Source: Collimonas arenae (GTDB taxonomy: Bacteria > Pseudomonadota > Gammaproteobacteria > Burkholderiales > Burkholderiaceae_D). Taken from it: a stretch of DNA of 64,000 nucleotides. Both the position numbers and the translations under genes were made by a program. The number at the start of each line of letters is the position of its first letter. The first letter of the stretch is position 1. Below, piece after piece: positions 39,809 to 50,514 of this stretch. A model generated the notes under the pieces. The model ran no database searches. It worked only from the letters and a program-made list of their open reading frames with translations, and was not told the DNA's origin. The stretch is taken from positions 372,001 to 436,000 of the forward strand of contig NZ_CP013233.1 in the NCBI RefSeq assembly GCF_001584165.1. The letters are read 5' to 3'.

Positions 39809-40264
39809 ATGAGTATCTATACAAAACTTCAGCAACTTGACATCTCTTTGCCGCCGGTGGCGGTACCGGTCGCGGCGTACGTTCCTTTCGTGCAAACGGG
39901 AAATCTGATCTTCCTGAGCGGACAGATCGCTAAGAAGAATGGTCAGGCCTGGGTAGGTCAACTCGGAGCGACGATATCGGTTGAGGACGGGAAGTTGGCG
40001 GCGAGGGCGGCAATTGTCGATCTCTTGGGTACGTTGCATGCCGCGACAGGCAATCTGGACCGCGTTAAGCGAATTGTCAAACTGACCTCGCTCGTCAATT
40101 CGACCAGCGTTTTTACCGATCATCACCTGGTGACCAACGGTGCAAGCGAGCTGCTTGTCGAGGTTTTCGGCGAGGTGGGTGCTCACGCGCGAGCCGCGCT
40201 TGGCGTGGCGCAACTACCTTTCGGCGCCTGCGTGGAAATTGACCTTATTGCTGAAATTGAATGA
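39809..40264 (+). CDS. RidA-like (YjgF/YER057c/UK114) protein
   Basis: This 151-residue protein contains FVQTGNLIFLSGQIAKKNG and a C-terminal half (VAQLPFGACVEIDLIAEIE) typical of RidA proteins. RidA members hydrolyse reactive enamine/imine intermediates from PLP enzymes. It belongs to the longer group with an altered active-site arginine region, so deaminase activity is not assured. It follows the transporter by 43 bp, consistent with an amino-acid-like substrate being metabolised. Confidence 0.88.
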   Translation: MSIYTKLQQLDISLPPVAVPVAAYVPFVQTGNLIFLSGQIAKKNGQAWVGQLGATISVEDGKLAARAAIVDLLGTLHAATGNLDRVKRIVKLTSLVNSTSVFTDHHLVTNGASELLVEVFGEVGAHARAALGVAQLPFGACVEIDLIAEIE

Positions 40265-40433
40265 AGCGTACGGGATTTGCATGCTGAGCTGTTCTAACAG
40301 GACGGCGTGACGTCCATCTATCTATAAATAGAATTTCTGTCATTCCGAGAAATACAGCGTGGCCTATGGGCAGCTTTCGGATAGCGATCTCACAACGAGA
40401 CTCTTTTGAAGATCCTCAACATTCCACACACAA

Positions 40434-41441
40434 ATGAAGATTCAAATTGATACGGCGTTGAGCTACTGCAAGTCGGTCCTGGTAGCGCTTGAAACAAGCG
40501 ATTTGCATGCTCAGATTGTGGCGAGCCACCTGGTTGAGTCTGACACCAAGGGAGTGCGATCACACGGCTTGCTGAGGTTGTTGCGTTATGTCGACCAGAT
40601 CGAAAGTGGCTATATCGATAATCGCGCGACACCGGTCGTTCAGATTCTGAGCTCCGGGCTTGTACAAGTCGACGCACGAAGAACTTGGGGAATCCTGGCG
40701 CTTAACGATCTTGTTCCTGTCCTGGCCGAGAATGCAAGGCTTTATGGCATTGCGGGTGGTTCGGTGATCAACTGCGCGCACACTGGCCGGATTGGCGCAT
40801 TTACCGAGGCTCTCGCGAAGGATTTCATGTGGGCACAGATCTTCGGGGGAGGCGCAAATCAGCGACTCCGCGAGGTGGCACCTTTTGGCGGGGCAAGGGC
40901 GGAGTTCGATACGAATCCCTATGCGATCAGCGCTCCGTTGGCATCGAATCAAGTCAGCACTATCGATTTCGCTACTTCCGCGACGGCCCAAGGAAAGCTC
41001 CTTGTCCACCGGACCAATCGTAAGCCAGTACCAGATGGCTGGCTAATCGACAAAGAGGGAAATCCTTCCAACGATCCAGAGTCGTTCTATGAAGGCGGTG
41101 CACTCCTGCCGTCTGGTGCGCACAAGGGATATGGGATGGCATTTCTCGCTGAGCTATTCGGTGAAGCCGCGTTGGGTACGCCGCATGAACTGAACTGGTT
41201 TGCGGTCGCTGTTGACCTGAATCGATTCTCTGCGCGCGAAGGGTATTTTTCTCGATCTGAGAAGTTGAAGAAGAAAATAGAACAGAGTCCACCCGCAACT
41301 GGGGTGTCTAAAGTCATGTGGCCGGGTCAGCCTGAACTTGAGACGGCTCAGTCAACATGTGCAGAGGGCTCAATTGAATATTCCGATCTGGAGTTTTCCA
41401 AACTGTCCATCCTCGGTTTGCGATTTGGACTGACGTTGTGA
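40434..41441 (+). CDS. Ldh-family (malate/ureidoglycolate-type) 2-hydroxyacid dehydrogenase
   Basis: This 335-residue NAD(P)-dependent oxidoreductase is of the LDH2/MDH2 family, distinct from classical lactate dehydrogenase. It contains ESDTKGVRSHGLLRLLRYVD, a catalytic-histidine region NCAHTGRIGAFTE and FYEGGALLPSGAHKGYGMAF. Substrates in the family include malate, ureidoglycolate and sugar-derived 2-hydroxyacids. It begins a third block of the rightward set after a 169-bp gap. Confidence 0.88.
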   Translation: MKIQIDTALSYCKSVLVALETSDLHAQIVASHLVESDTKGVRSHGLLRLLRYVDQIESGYIDNRATPVVQILSSGLVQVDARRTWGILALNDLVPVLAENARLYGIAGGSVINCAHTGRIGAFTEALAKDFMWAQIFGGGANQRLREVAPFGGARAEFDTNPYAISAPLASNQVSTIDFATSATAQGKLLVHRTNRKPVPDGWLIDKEGNPSNDPESFYEGGALLPSGAHKGYGMAFLAELFGEAALGTPHELNWFAVAVDLNRFSAREGYFSRSEKLKKKIEQSPPATGVSKVMWPGQPELETAQSTCAEGSIEYSDLEFSKLSILGLRFGLTL

Positions 41442-41470
41442 ATGTGCCTTTTACGGGGAAGACTTCGCAC

Positions 41471-42681
41471 ATGCGAAAACAAAAATTATTGGAGCGCCAA
41501 TTCCTTTGCCTCGGCGATTTCGAAAAGGCCGCAAAACGACATCTCCCTCGCCCATTTTTCGAGTACATTGCCGGTGGAGCAGAGACTAACCAATCTTTGC
41601 GGGACAATGCGACCGTCTTCTCCGAATACGGGTTCATTCCGCGTTATATGGTCGATGTCAGACGCCGCGATACTCGCGTGTCTCTACTCGGTCGCAAGTA
41701 CGATGCACCTTTCGGCATAGCACCTATGGGAATCGCGGCACTGTGGGCTTACCGTGGCGACATTGTACTTGCACGAGGTGCTTGTCGAGCAAACATTCCA
41801 ATGATATTGAGCGGCTCCTCTCTTATCCGCCTCGAAGAGGTAGCGAGCGAGAATGAAGACGCCTGGTTCCAGGCGTATCTTCCGGGCGATGACGAAGGCG
41901 TCATTCAGCTCGTTGAGCGCGCCAGTACTGCAGGTTATCGCGTTCTTGTAGTCACCGTAGATTGCCCTGTGGGCGCCAATCGGGAGAACAATGTCAGAGC
42001 TGGCTTTTCCACACCTATGCGACCAAGCCTGCGACTTGCTTGGCAAGGCCTGACGCATCCTCGCTGGACGGTTGGGACGTTCTTGAGAACGCTGGCGAGT
42101 CACGGTATGCCTCATTTTGAAAACAATCATGTAGGCAGAGGTGTGCCAATTTTTCACCTACGCTGGAACGCGATCTGGGCGAACGAGCACACATCAATTG
42201 GCGCCACCTTGAGGCGATACGTCGACTTTGGCGAGGTCAACTCGTAGTAAAAGGACTGTTGGACGTTCGTGACGCAAAAACAGCGGTAAGTCTCGGAGCC
42301 GATGCCATTGTCGTCTCGAACCACGGCGGAAGGCAGTTGGATGGCGCTGTTTCTCCATTGCGGGTGCTGCCGAGAATAGTCTCAGCGTGTCCGGAAATTC
42401 CCATCATTTTCGATAGTGGACTTAGGCGGGGAAGTGACGTTCTTAAGGCGCTTGCGCTTGGTGCTAAGTTCGTGCTGTTGGGACGGCCGTTCGCCTACGC
42501 CGCCTCAGTGGCAGGCGAGGAGGGCGTAATGAGGGCAATACAAATCCTTAAAGATGAAGTCTCTCGAAATATGGCACTCCTAGGCTTATCGTCTCTTGGC
42601 GAACTGAATGACAGTTTCCTTGAAAGAATTCACGGCCACGATCTCGATGTGCGGTATAATGTCGACAATATACACGCTTAG
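41471..42681 (+). CDS. FMN-dependent alpha-hydroxyacid dehydrogenase (LldD/mandelate-dehydrogenase family; one frame break)
   Basis: The corrected product has 403 residues. It begins MRKQKLLERQFLCLGDFEKA; the usual PFFEYIAGGAETNQSLRDN and GIAPMGIAALWAYRGD follow. FMN-binding and catalytic residues lie in VVSNHGGRQLDGAVSPL (catalytic His) and FDSGLRRGSDVLKALALG. The frame breaks at the T-run 42150-42154; one added T joins VPIF to SPTLERDLGERAHINW. Relatives oxidise L-lactate, glycolate or mandelate and pass electrons to quinone. It may work with the preceding Ldh-family enzyme on a hydroxyacid. Confidence 0.88.
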
Positions 42682-42690
42682 CAATTAACT

Positions 42691-43368
42691 ATGGTTCTTC
42701 ACCTTTCATCTCGATCCTCTCTTGCTGACGAGGTTACCCAGGCCTTGCGCAATGCGATTTTGGACGGATCCTTAAAAGCGGGCACATTGCTTCAAGAGCC
42801 CGCGATCGCCAAGGAACTCAGTGTCAGCCGTTCTCCTGTCCGCGAAGCCCTCATTCAGTTAGAGCGGGAAAATCTCGTTTTCAGTAGCCCAAACCGTTCA
42901 ACTGTAGTTCGGCGTCCGACAGCAGAGGAAATCTATCAGATCTATACGATACGGGCGCCATTGGAAGGTATTGCAGCTAGGTGGGCGGCGGAACGTTCCA
43001 CTCCAGAACTCGTCGCATCATTGCGTGACGCGGCCGCAATATTGAATGATCGTACTGTCGGTGTTAAGCCCAGCAAAGGAGATGCGGCTCGCATGGGCAT
43101 CGAATTTCATGCGGCGATTGCTGAAGCTTCGCAATCGATAGAGCTGCAGCGAGTCCTTCAAAGCTTACGAAACCAAATCCAGCTTGTGATGGTGGGTGGC
43201 TTGGCTAGCTTGTCGAACTCTCGTGCCGAGACCGTACATGCAGAACACCTTAAGCTCATTGCTGCGATCGCAGAGAAAAATAGCGGTCTCGCGGAGAGAT
43301 TAGCCAGCGATCATGTTCTCAGTGCGCGCGACAGGTTGGTACATGCTAACGCTGAGGTGGTTGAATAA
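42691..43368 (+). CDS. GntR-family regulator (FadR/FCD subfamily)
   Basis: This 225-residue protein has an N-terminal winged HTH (LQEPAIAKELSVSRSPVREALIQLERENLV) and a C-terminal all-helical FCD domain with metal/ligand residues (EFHAAIAEAS; HAEHLKLIAAI). FCD regulators respond to organic or sugar acids. Ten bases after the hydroxyacid dehydrogenase, it likely controls the rightward catabolic operon. Confidence 0.92.
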   Translation: MVLHLSSRSSLADEVTQALRNAILDGSLKAGTLLQEPAIAKELSVSRSPVREALIQLERENLVFSSPNRSTVVRRPTAEEIYQIYTIRAPLEGIAARWAAERSTPELVASLRDAAAILNDRTVGVKPSKGDAARMGIEFHAAIAEASQSIELQRVLQSLRNQIQLVMVGGLASLSNSRAETVHAEHLKLIAAIAEKNSGLAERLASDHVLSARDRLVHANAEVVE

Positions 43369-43800
43369 GGGGCGTGGTCGCTGTTACTTTCCAGTCAGTT
43401 TTCTATTGAGAAGTGGTACGGGCAATTCAACGATCCTAACCCCATTGGACGATAGAGTCGCCGCGCGATATTTTCGGCAAGGCATTCATATTGAGCCGTA
43501 CGCGTACAAAAACATTGCCGGCCCGACTTTGGGACAGCATTTTTTTTGAAGTCACGCCCATACTCCCAGCTGTCTCTACAGTCGTACTGGTTATTCCATT
43601 GTGCGGCGCGTTGCTGTTTTTTTTAGTTCGCCGAGATCGTCAGCATGGCGATCCATCTGCATAGTCAAGCACCCCATGCCCAACGTTTGATTGATCCAGA
43701 AGCCTTTGATTCGCCACCATCTGGATACAGATTTACCCAGCCACTAACAGTAGACATCGCCGACTCGTAGAATCAACCGTAATACTGATGCCAGTTACAC
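43369..43800. other. Inter-cargo region with a possible membrane-protein remnant
   Basis: No complete gene is seen. One frame (43551-43664) encodes a hydrophobic stretch ending FLVRRDRQHGDPSA. It may be the tail of a transporter or sensor gene whose upstream part (IHIEPYAYKNIAGPTLGQHF) is in another frame. The remainder up to the tnsD stop is unassigned. Confidence 0.35.
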
Positions 43801-45743
43801 CTATCGTGGCGCTAAGGAGCAACGAGTGTCGAACACCAGCCCCAGTTCTTCAGCCTTTGCAACGATATAGCTACGTTGTTCAAGAAGAATGCATGGCGAC
43901 ATTCGTGCGACTCTACGCAGTTGATTGATCGAAATAGGAATTTGGAGTCCAGCATACTCTTGAAGAGCCCAATCGATGATCCTGCGTTGGAAGTCCTTTT
44001 TCCCTTCGGAAAGGCGCTTAGCTTCGGCACGGGTATTCGGAAATTTCCCCTCATTTTTTCTCTCAATGGCACCCAAAGCGCCAGCGATCGTTAATAATCT
44101 GGTTCGAGTGAGCCAAGTTGGTCTGTCGATCTTGTTGATCTCATCGAGGGCGGCTTTTCGAATTATGGCGGCCGCTGCAGTGTCAATCGCGGGCCAATCC
44201 TTTCGTCTTTGTCGGAGTATCTTTTGGACTCCGCGTATGGATAAGGGCAGATGACCCTCGAGCCACGTCCTGTCGTATTCTCGCAACCAGTCAAAGGCGC
44301 CAGCGTGCATAGTGACAAATGCCGATCGCGACGGTGAAGGATGATCTTCGCAATATTTGAGGAGGGCCGTGCGATGATTTTCTCGTTGTCGTTCGATGGT
44401 TGCATTGCGATGTGCGTTGCTTAGGTCAAGGTCATCGAGTTCGATCAGCAGAATTGACCATTCCGATATTTGTAGAGGTGTTGAATATCTTTTTTTGGTA
44501 TCCCTTTTTTAAGCGCCTCTTGGATTGCGTGGATGCGTTTGATTCCTAGCCGTTTCGCGGTGACATTTGGCAGTGGTAAGCGCAAGCCATTTCTTCGCAT
44601 CTCGGCCGCTAGTACATATGAGTGCACGCCAAGGACGCGCGCGGCGACGGTGATTTTCCCCTCGGTTGATTGAACCGCTAAATCGATCGTCCGGTTATCG
44701 AGGGCCTGACAAGAGGAAGCCCGGCGGCCATAGCCTGTGGGACAACGTTTTTCCTGCACTTTCGAAGTTAATTCCATATCCGAGAGAATCGATATGTCGG
44801 CAACAACAAGGCGGGCAAGCAATAACACGTGCAACACATTGGGAATTTTCCTACCTTCGATTACATCTCGGCTGAGCACACGATTTGCCCGATGTCCGTT
44901 GGAAAGCAGTTCACACCAATTCCCGAGATCTAATTGCTGCAGAAATGACCTGCCAAATCGTTCGTTCAGTGCATCGGCCACTGCTGAGGAGTCAAGGCCT
45001 CCAGTCGTTCCAGAAAATCCATTTTCTTTTAGGCAATTGAGGAGTTTTTCCGTAATGGAATGGTCGGTCGGTACATTCGAGTACCCCAGAATAATCGCGA
45101 CCTGGTGCGATAGCCACAACCAATTCTCATCAGTTTTTACGTTAAGATCGGCATTGAGCACTGCCTGGGTCAGCGGCGAATGGCAATTGCAGCGGCCTGC
45201 CATTTGCCACATTCGAGTATGTCGATGCAATTCCTGACACCGAACGCAATTCCAATATAGCGGTTTGGCATGCACGTCGCACATGCGCACGAATGATGGC
45301 TGGTGCTGGCGATAAAGAACAGGAAAGCCGTGTGTCGCGATGTCTCGAGCTACGCAGTCGGGGCAGATTTTTGCTTTATGTAGTAGTTTCGTTGATCGGC
45401 TTGGGGTTAGCCCAACGGTCGCTGTCGGGTTTCTGCTGCGTCCCGCCGCGATTTCTGCAATGACCTCAGCGCTACGCTCAGCGGTGGAAAAACGGAGAAA
45501 TAACGGTATTAGCGTGTGATCCAGGATGATGCGGCTCGGAGTATCGGCCCAAGGATGACTGGCCGGTAATACCTCGACGAACGGGGGGAGGTTGTTAGGA
45601 ACGAGAGAATTTGCCGAGGCGATGCGCAGTCCAAGTTGGTCAAGATGGCGGCTTTTCGTCGCGGGGCTGCGAGCCAAGTGACGCGCTATGACCGAAGAGA
45701 AGATTTCCCCGGAAGCTGCAATCGGGAATCCTGGCAGTCTCAT
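43801..45743 (-). CDS. tnsD: TnsD/TniQ target-site selection protein (one frame break)
   Basis: The corrected product has 647 residues. The N-terminal ~350 residues are TniQ, with a zinc site CPDCVARD ... CDVHAKPLYWNCVRC. The C-terminal part carries the TnsD DNA-binding repeats, including SRSAFVTMHAGAFDWLREYD and RTWLEGHLPLSIRG. As written, the frame stops at 44445 after KYRNGQFC; one base added near 44452-44453 joins it to LLIELDDLDL and the rest. TnsD recognises a fixed attachment site and recruits TnsC. Since the right end abuts ssb, ssb is the likely recognised gene. No TnsE was found. The start overlaps the tnsC stop (ATGA). Confidence 0.87.
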
Positions 45744-47181
45744 AAATTATCGAGGATGCTGATCAAGTCCAGCATGGAGTCTGAAGTGACTAATTTTTTG
45801 ATCTGGTCTTCCGACAGTGCTGGGCTAGTTTTTGGATGTTTGGTATTCTTGCGGCGCACTTTGATTGGCTGCTCTACTGATGGGTTCAAGTCTGCGATGG
45901 CGTCGTCACGGACCTGTATTTTGGTACTGTCCGACTCGACGTTAGGGTCCGAACTATTGTCATTTCGGGATTGCGTGGGATACAAATTATTATAGATATC
46001 GTCAAATTTGTCCAAGAGGCGCGGATCCCCCGATTTGAGAATCCTCACCGCCTGATGAAGTGGCTTCATGCGCTCCTTGAATACATGACGGATTAAATCG
46101 GCGTCGACTCTCTCGTGCCCACCATCTTCCATTGCAGCAAGTTGTGAGGCAACGAAGACATTGAGCATAATTCCCGTAATACCCTGGCTTACCTCAAAGA
46201 GGGCATCGCCAATGTCGGACGAATACTCGATCGGCTCACGAATCCATTGGTATTGCCACGTGATTTCGCATAACTCCTGCCAATTGCTGTCGTCCGATGT
46301 GGTTGGACGCTCAAGATCGAAATAGCCGCCTTCGACCAGGCGCCGTGCGATGCTTAGATCTCCTTCCAATAAACGCAGTGCTTTGTAGGTCCCGACGACC
46401 ACGATGGGAAGACCGAGTTCATCTCGGAGATTGACGAGCAATGCAATAATTTTCTTCGCTCCGACTCCCATTAGCGAAAGGTTTTGGAACTCGTCTAGCA
46501 CTAGCAAACCGACATGATGGGTCGTAATGATTTTACGAATTTCTGCAAGATAAGCATCCCTACCTCCCCGTTTTAGCTTGTCGAAGATCCCTCCGTATAG
46601 AGACATGCGCAAAACGCGGTCGGTGTAGTCACCGAAGGTGGAGCATAAAGTGCCGACGCTACAATGCTCGGGGACGTTACGTCGCAACCAAAGGACCTGC
46701 GTTTCCGAAAATTCCTTACCGTGGAAGCCTGAGTGGCATTGCACTTGCTCACCTAAATAGCCGAGAATCCGGTCTACGAGAGTAGATTTTCCCATGCCGG
46801 AAAGTCCCGCCACAAGTGAAATGGTTGGACGGTACGTCAGGTTGACCGAGCCCCATACAAGATAGATTGTCCTTCAGCGGTCATGGGATTGCGGGCCATG
46901 TAGCCGTCGAATACTTGGGAGCAGATTTCAATGAGGGCACGACGATGAACGGGCAGAGTTGGGATGAAAAAGCGCCGCAAGCGGTTCACACGCAAGCGCC
47001 GAATAGCCGTGGGAAGTTTGCGTTCGCTAGCATCGAACTGCGGTTGCATGCCCAAAGCAAGAAATGCATCATCTCCGGTGTCAGGAGGAAGTTTTAGATG
47101 AGCGATCAGCGGATTACTATCAATCTCCGGTACGCCAATGGTTCGATAAGCTGGATTTAACTTAGTGCTTGTTGACAGCAT
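45740..47181 (-). CDS. tnsC: TnsC transposition regulator AAA+ ATPase (one frame break)
   Basis: The corrected product has 480 residues. The N-terminus (MLSTSTKLNPAYRTIGVPEI ... NPLIAHLKLPPD) is typical of TnsC. The ATPase core has Walker A GLSGMGKST, Walker B LLVLDEFQNL and sensor VVVGTYKALRLL. The frame breaks at plus-strand C-run 46851-46854; one added base joins QSILYGG to SVNLTYRPTISLVAG. TnsC links the target selector to TnsAB and enforces target immunity. The start lies inside the end of tnsB (20-bp overlap). Confidence 0.9.
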
Positions 47182-49338
47182 TGACCTTTTCCCAAAGTGA
47201 TTTTGTTTTGCTCATGGTGTTTGATTCGGCTATCGTTTCGGGAACATTGTCGGGGCGAACGACTCCGGTTTTTGCATCGCTCGCCAAGTTGTTTTTCTTG
47301 TCTGACGCTGGGAATGGTGGGGCGCTAGAAATTGCGCCATTCAGACCCGGTGATCGTTCATTTGCCCGTTCTTGCGCTCGGTTCTCACGTATTTGTGCTT
47401 TTGCGCCACTTGTTTTTATATTGACAGTTTTCTTTTCTTGAATCGCAACTTGGATAATTTTGCGCACGACAGGAATGCGCTGCCTGCGCTTGGCGTGAGA
47501 ATTGAGCCCAGCCTGCTCGGTGAGCAGGTTTTGCATTGCGCGATAGTTTGCCGTCTCTGCAAACGAGGCTTTTAACCGCGCGATTTCTGGATCGACGTTG
47601 AATGCCCGGGGCCAAAGACCGTTTTTCTGGTCATGGAAGTAGATTTCAGAAGCAAACAGCGGATTGTATGCAGCGCTTATTTTGACGTTATTGTCTACAG
47701 AAGTAATAAGGATACCCAATTCGCGCAAGCGATCGCAGCTAAAGATTTCGCCTTTAACGTGAATGCCTTGCGGCGTAACAGGTGCGTTCACCCGAGTTAA
47801 GAGATGCTCGTATGCGAAATTTGGACCCATAGTAAGGGTGTAGCCGGCGCGGTGTTCCAATCCCCATTCGTAAAAGCCAATGCGGCTAGCGACTTTCGCG
47901 CCGCATAATAGAGCATCGGGAGGAATTCGCCTCGCAGCAATCGGCTCCCGATTGATGTCCATGATGATTTCCACCAGGATTCGTTCGAACTCGAAAATGT
48001 CGAGTGCCGCTGTCTTTTTCCCGTCAGGTGATCGTCGCCTACGAATCTTCTCATAGCGACCAGGCAGATCAAATCTGCCTCGCTGCGATTTTTTGATCTC
48101 GGCATTCTTGCCTTCTATCGTCCCTTTTGCCTCTGGGGTCATGGATGGGGCAATTTCGACCCGAATCCCCGAGGACGGAAACGCTTGTCCCATGTTTGAT
48201 ACGAGTTCAGCGCGATCCGCTCGCAAAAAAATTGGAAGTTGCCGACACGGCCAGTCTTTGGACTCGTAGGGCAGGCCTAGACGCTTAAAAACGAAGCCTT
48301 TGTCGTTGAAGCAATTAAAAAGGGCTTGTGCAGCGACTGCCCAACTAGGATTCTCCAAGCTAACGCAATAACCGGTGATTGCGCCGGAGAAAATATCGAC
48401 GATGAGGTAGACGGTAGGCTTACCAACCAGTTGCGCCTTCGTTAGGCGTGAAACAAGCTGAATTTGGAAGTGCGTAGCGTCGATCTCGAAAAATCCAGGC
48501 CGAAGACATCGTCGGCGGCCTTGCCGCGTTTGCCTTGTGGAAGTTCCGTACCTTGGTTGGTGACCTCATTCTTGAGGCATCGGCAGCGATATCTGAACTG
48601 TGTCCATGTCGGCACACGATATTTTTCGACGAGTACTCGATCCAGGAATAGCCCATGTTTCTGCTCCGACATAGCTTCTTCTGGAATACCGTACAGCGCG
48701 ATAAGCATCTCGTGATATGCATCGCGCCATGTCATTCTCCGTTGCATGACGTACATATCATAGGCTTTACTGATATTTCCTGTGACTTCATGCGCAGGTG
48801 CCAGGGAGGCGGAAGCGCCAATACGACGGCTGACGCCCCGCTTCTTTCCTTGTTTCTGAGGAATGATGACTTTATTTTCGTCCTTAGGTAAAAATTTTCG
48901 AACTGCGGCAACAGGATTCCTGCCGGCTTTCAGCCATTCAAAGACCCAGCGTTTGATCGTTCTGCTATTTAACCTCATGGCCTTTGCGATGGCATTGATC
49001 TCCGTGGTAAGTGCCTTCCGCGTGTGGAGCAAGTTTGGCGTCATGGATAATTTCGAGGTTATCTCAAGGACTTGCTTGTATCGGACGGTGGCGCCAATCG
49101 GTAGACTCTTTGGAATTGATGAGAGCATCAAGTAAGGGTCTGCCGTTTTCATCACTGAATCGGAGTGAAGAAGATCCAGCCATTCTTGGAAATCGAAGCT
49201 GAATGGAGCACTATGATTATTTTCGTCTACGCCGATCAGGATGACCTTTTTGAGGTCAACGGTATCGATGACCCGCACAGCACCCGTAATTCGCGACATC
49301 GGTTTCGTCGGCGTGAATATTTCATTGATCTTGAACAT
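47162..49338 (-). CDS. tnsB: TnsB DDE transposase (frame break before the first catalytic Asp)
   Basis: The corrected product has 725 residues from ATG 49338 (MFKINEIFTPTKPMSRITGA), close to Tn7 TnsB (about 700). HTH DNA-binding domains occupy the N-terminal half (NAIAKAMRLNSRTIKRWVFE). The catalytic acids are in FEIDATHFQ, FLRADRAEL and PEAKGTIEGKNAE. As written, the frame breaks at the plus-strand A-run 48489-48493, just before the first catalytic Asp. One added T (minus strand) joins VFGLD to FFEIDATHF. TnsB binds the end repeats and joins 3' ends to target. It starts 7 bp after tnsA. Confidence 0.9.
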
Positions 49339-49345
49339 AGGGGCC

Positions 49346-50145
49346 TTACACGGTGAGTATGACGGCGCTTCGGTGACTAAGTGGCGTGGCATTTATGTCG
49401 ATACGACTGGTTCGTTCCCATACCGCCCTGCCTAATAGTGTGTGACCGACCTGAATATCTACGCCTATATCTTGGATCGTCTTTGTCATAATTTCATTAA
49501 ACGAAAGATGTGCTGCATGGTGCTCTTCAAACTTCCGGCTGAAATGAGTGGGATCAATACCAGATTGTGCCCTCGGCGATCATTAAGCGCCGCTTCAAAG
49601 AATTGCAGATTTCTTGCCCGCACGTTCGGTATGTTTGTTTCTGTGGCTAGGACCCAGCGTATCCCCCGTCTATTCCAATAGACACGTTCAATGAGAAGTT
49701 TCTCCAGATTTCTCGGCGTCAAGTGTTTGGTTAACTTTACGCTCACGGCAACCAGTTCAATGCCATCTGGGCGCTTAAAACTGAGAACCAAGTCCGTAGT
49801 AAGAACGGTTGGCGTGGAGGTCCCTGGGAAGTGGGGGTGCCGGATGCCGAGGTTTTTTGCGATTGACTGTGTTTCGTCCCATGGGAGAAGGGCGAATTGC
49901 TCGCGGATATCCAGAGTAGATCGACTGTACTCGGCAAGTAGGTGAGTCTTAAATTCCTGTCTAGACAAGTAATGGTGATTTCGACCGGTGATTCTGCTTG
50001 TCACCATGTTGGACGCCCCAATGGATGGAACATCGCGAACGTTCATGAATGGCTTGTAGCTGGAGCCTTGACCTTGACCATAACCAGCTTTGATCCAGCG
50101 TTTCACAATTTCTACAGTTGGCTTACGGGACTTTGTGCCGGCCAT
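49346..50145 (-). CDS. tnsA: TnsA endonuclease (one frame break)
   Basis: The corrected product has 266 residues, close to Tn7 TnsA. The nuclease triad is seen as E in LLAEYSRS, D in LTTDLVLSF and K in VSVKLT. The C-terminal TnsC-interaction half ends VGHTLLGRAVWERTSRIDIN. As written, the frame stops early at FRLMKL (49486). One base added near plus-strand 49499-49501 restores FRFNEIMTKTIQDIGVDIQV and the full end at 49346. TnsA cuts the 5' ends, so with TnsB the element should move by cut-and-paste. It is the first gene of the operon, nearest the right end. Confidence 0.88.
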
Positions 50146-50514
50146 GCGTAATATCCCCTCTGATGCGTAGTACGACGATCGCCACTAAGTTATCGTGGTG
50201 TAGATATAAATCTAGTTGCAAAATCAATCGCCCCATGCGAAGATTCTTTCGTCGCAACGCGGCAACTCCTTTTAGCAGCTCGCAAGAACCTCCGCTGAGC
50301 AGTAGTACCCAATACTAATTTTTCAAAATGCAAATTTTTGGTTTTCCGTTACCACTAGCGGAAAGCCCGCGCCTCGCCTATTTTTTGCTATCGCCGCTTA
50401 TGCGGAATAAAATTGAGGCTTCGGAAGTTTCCTGTTCGTTTTATGGTTTCGGCAGTAACGGAAGCCTTACGTCGAACCAAAGTACGGTAAACTTCATAAC
50501 TTTATAATTACACA
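50146..50514. other. Region between tnsA and the right-end repeats
   Basis: There is no gene. This 369-bp region must contain the promoter of the leftward tns operon. The first TnsB sites lie just beyond it, so TnsB may also repress its own operon, as known for Tn7-type elements. No clear -35/-10 pair was identified. Confidence 0.5.

Noticed and set aside
43551..43664. A complete small membrane protein gene
   Set aside because: No start codon with RBS in frame; more likely a fragment or chance hydrophobic frame.
49338..49392. Upstream start for TnsB at 49392
   Set aside because: It would overlap the restored C-terminus of TnsA; ATG 49338 follows the TnsA stop by 7 bases and fits TnsB length.
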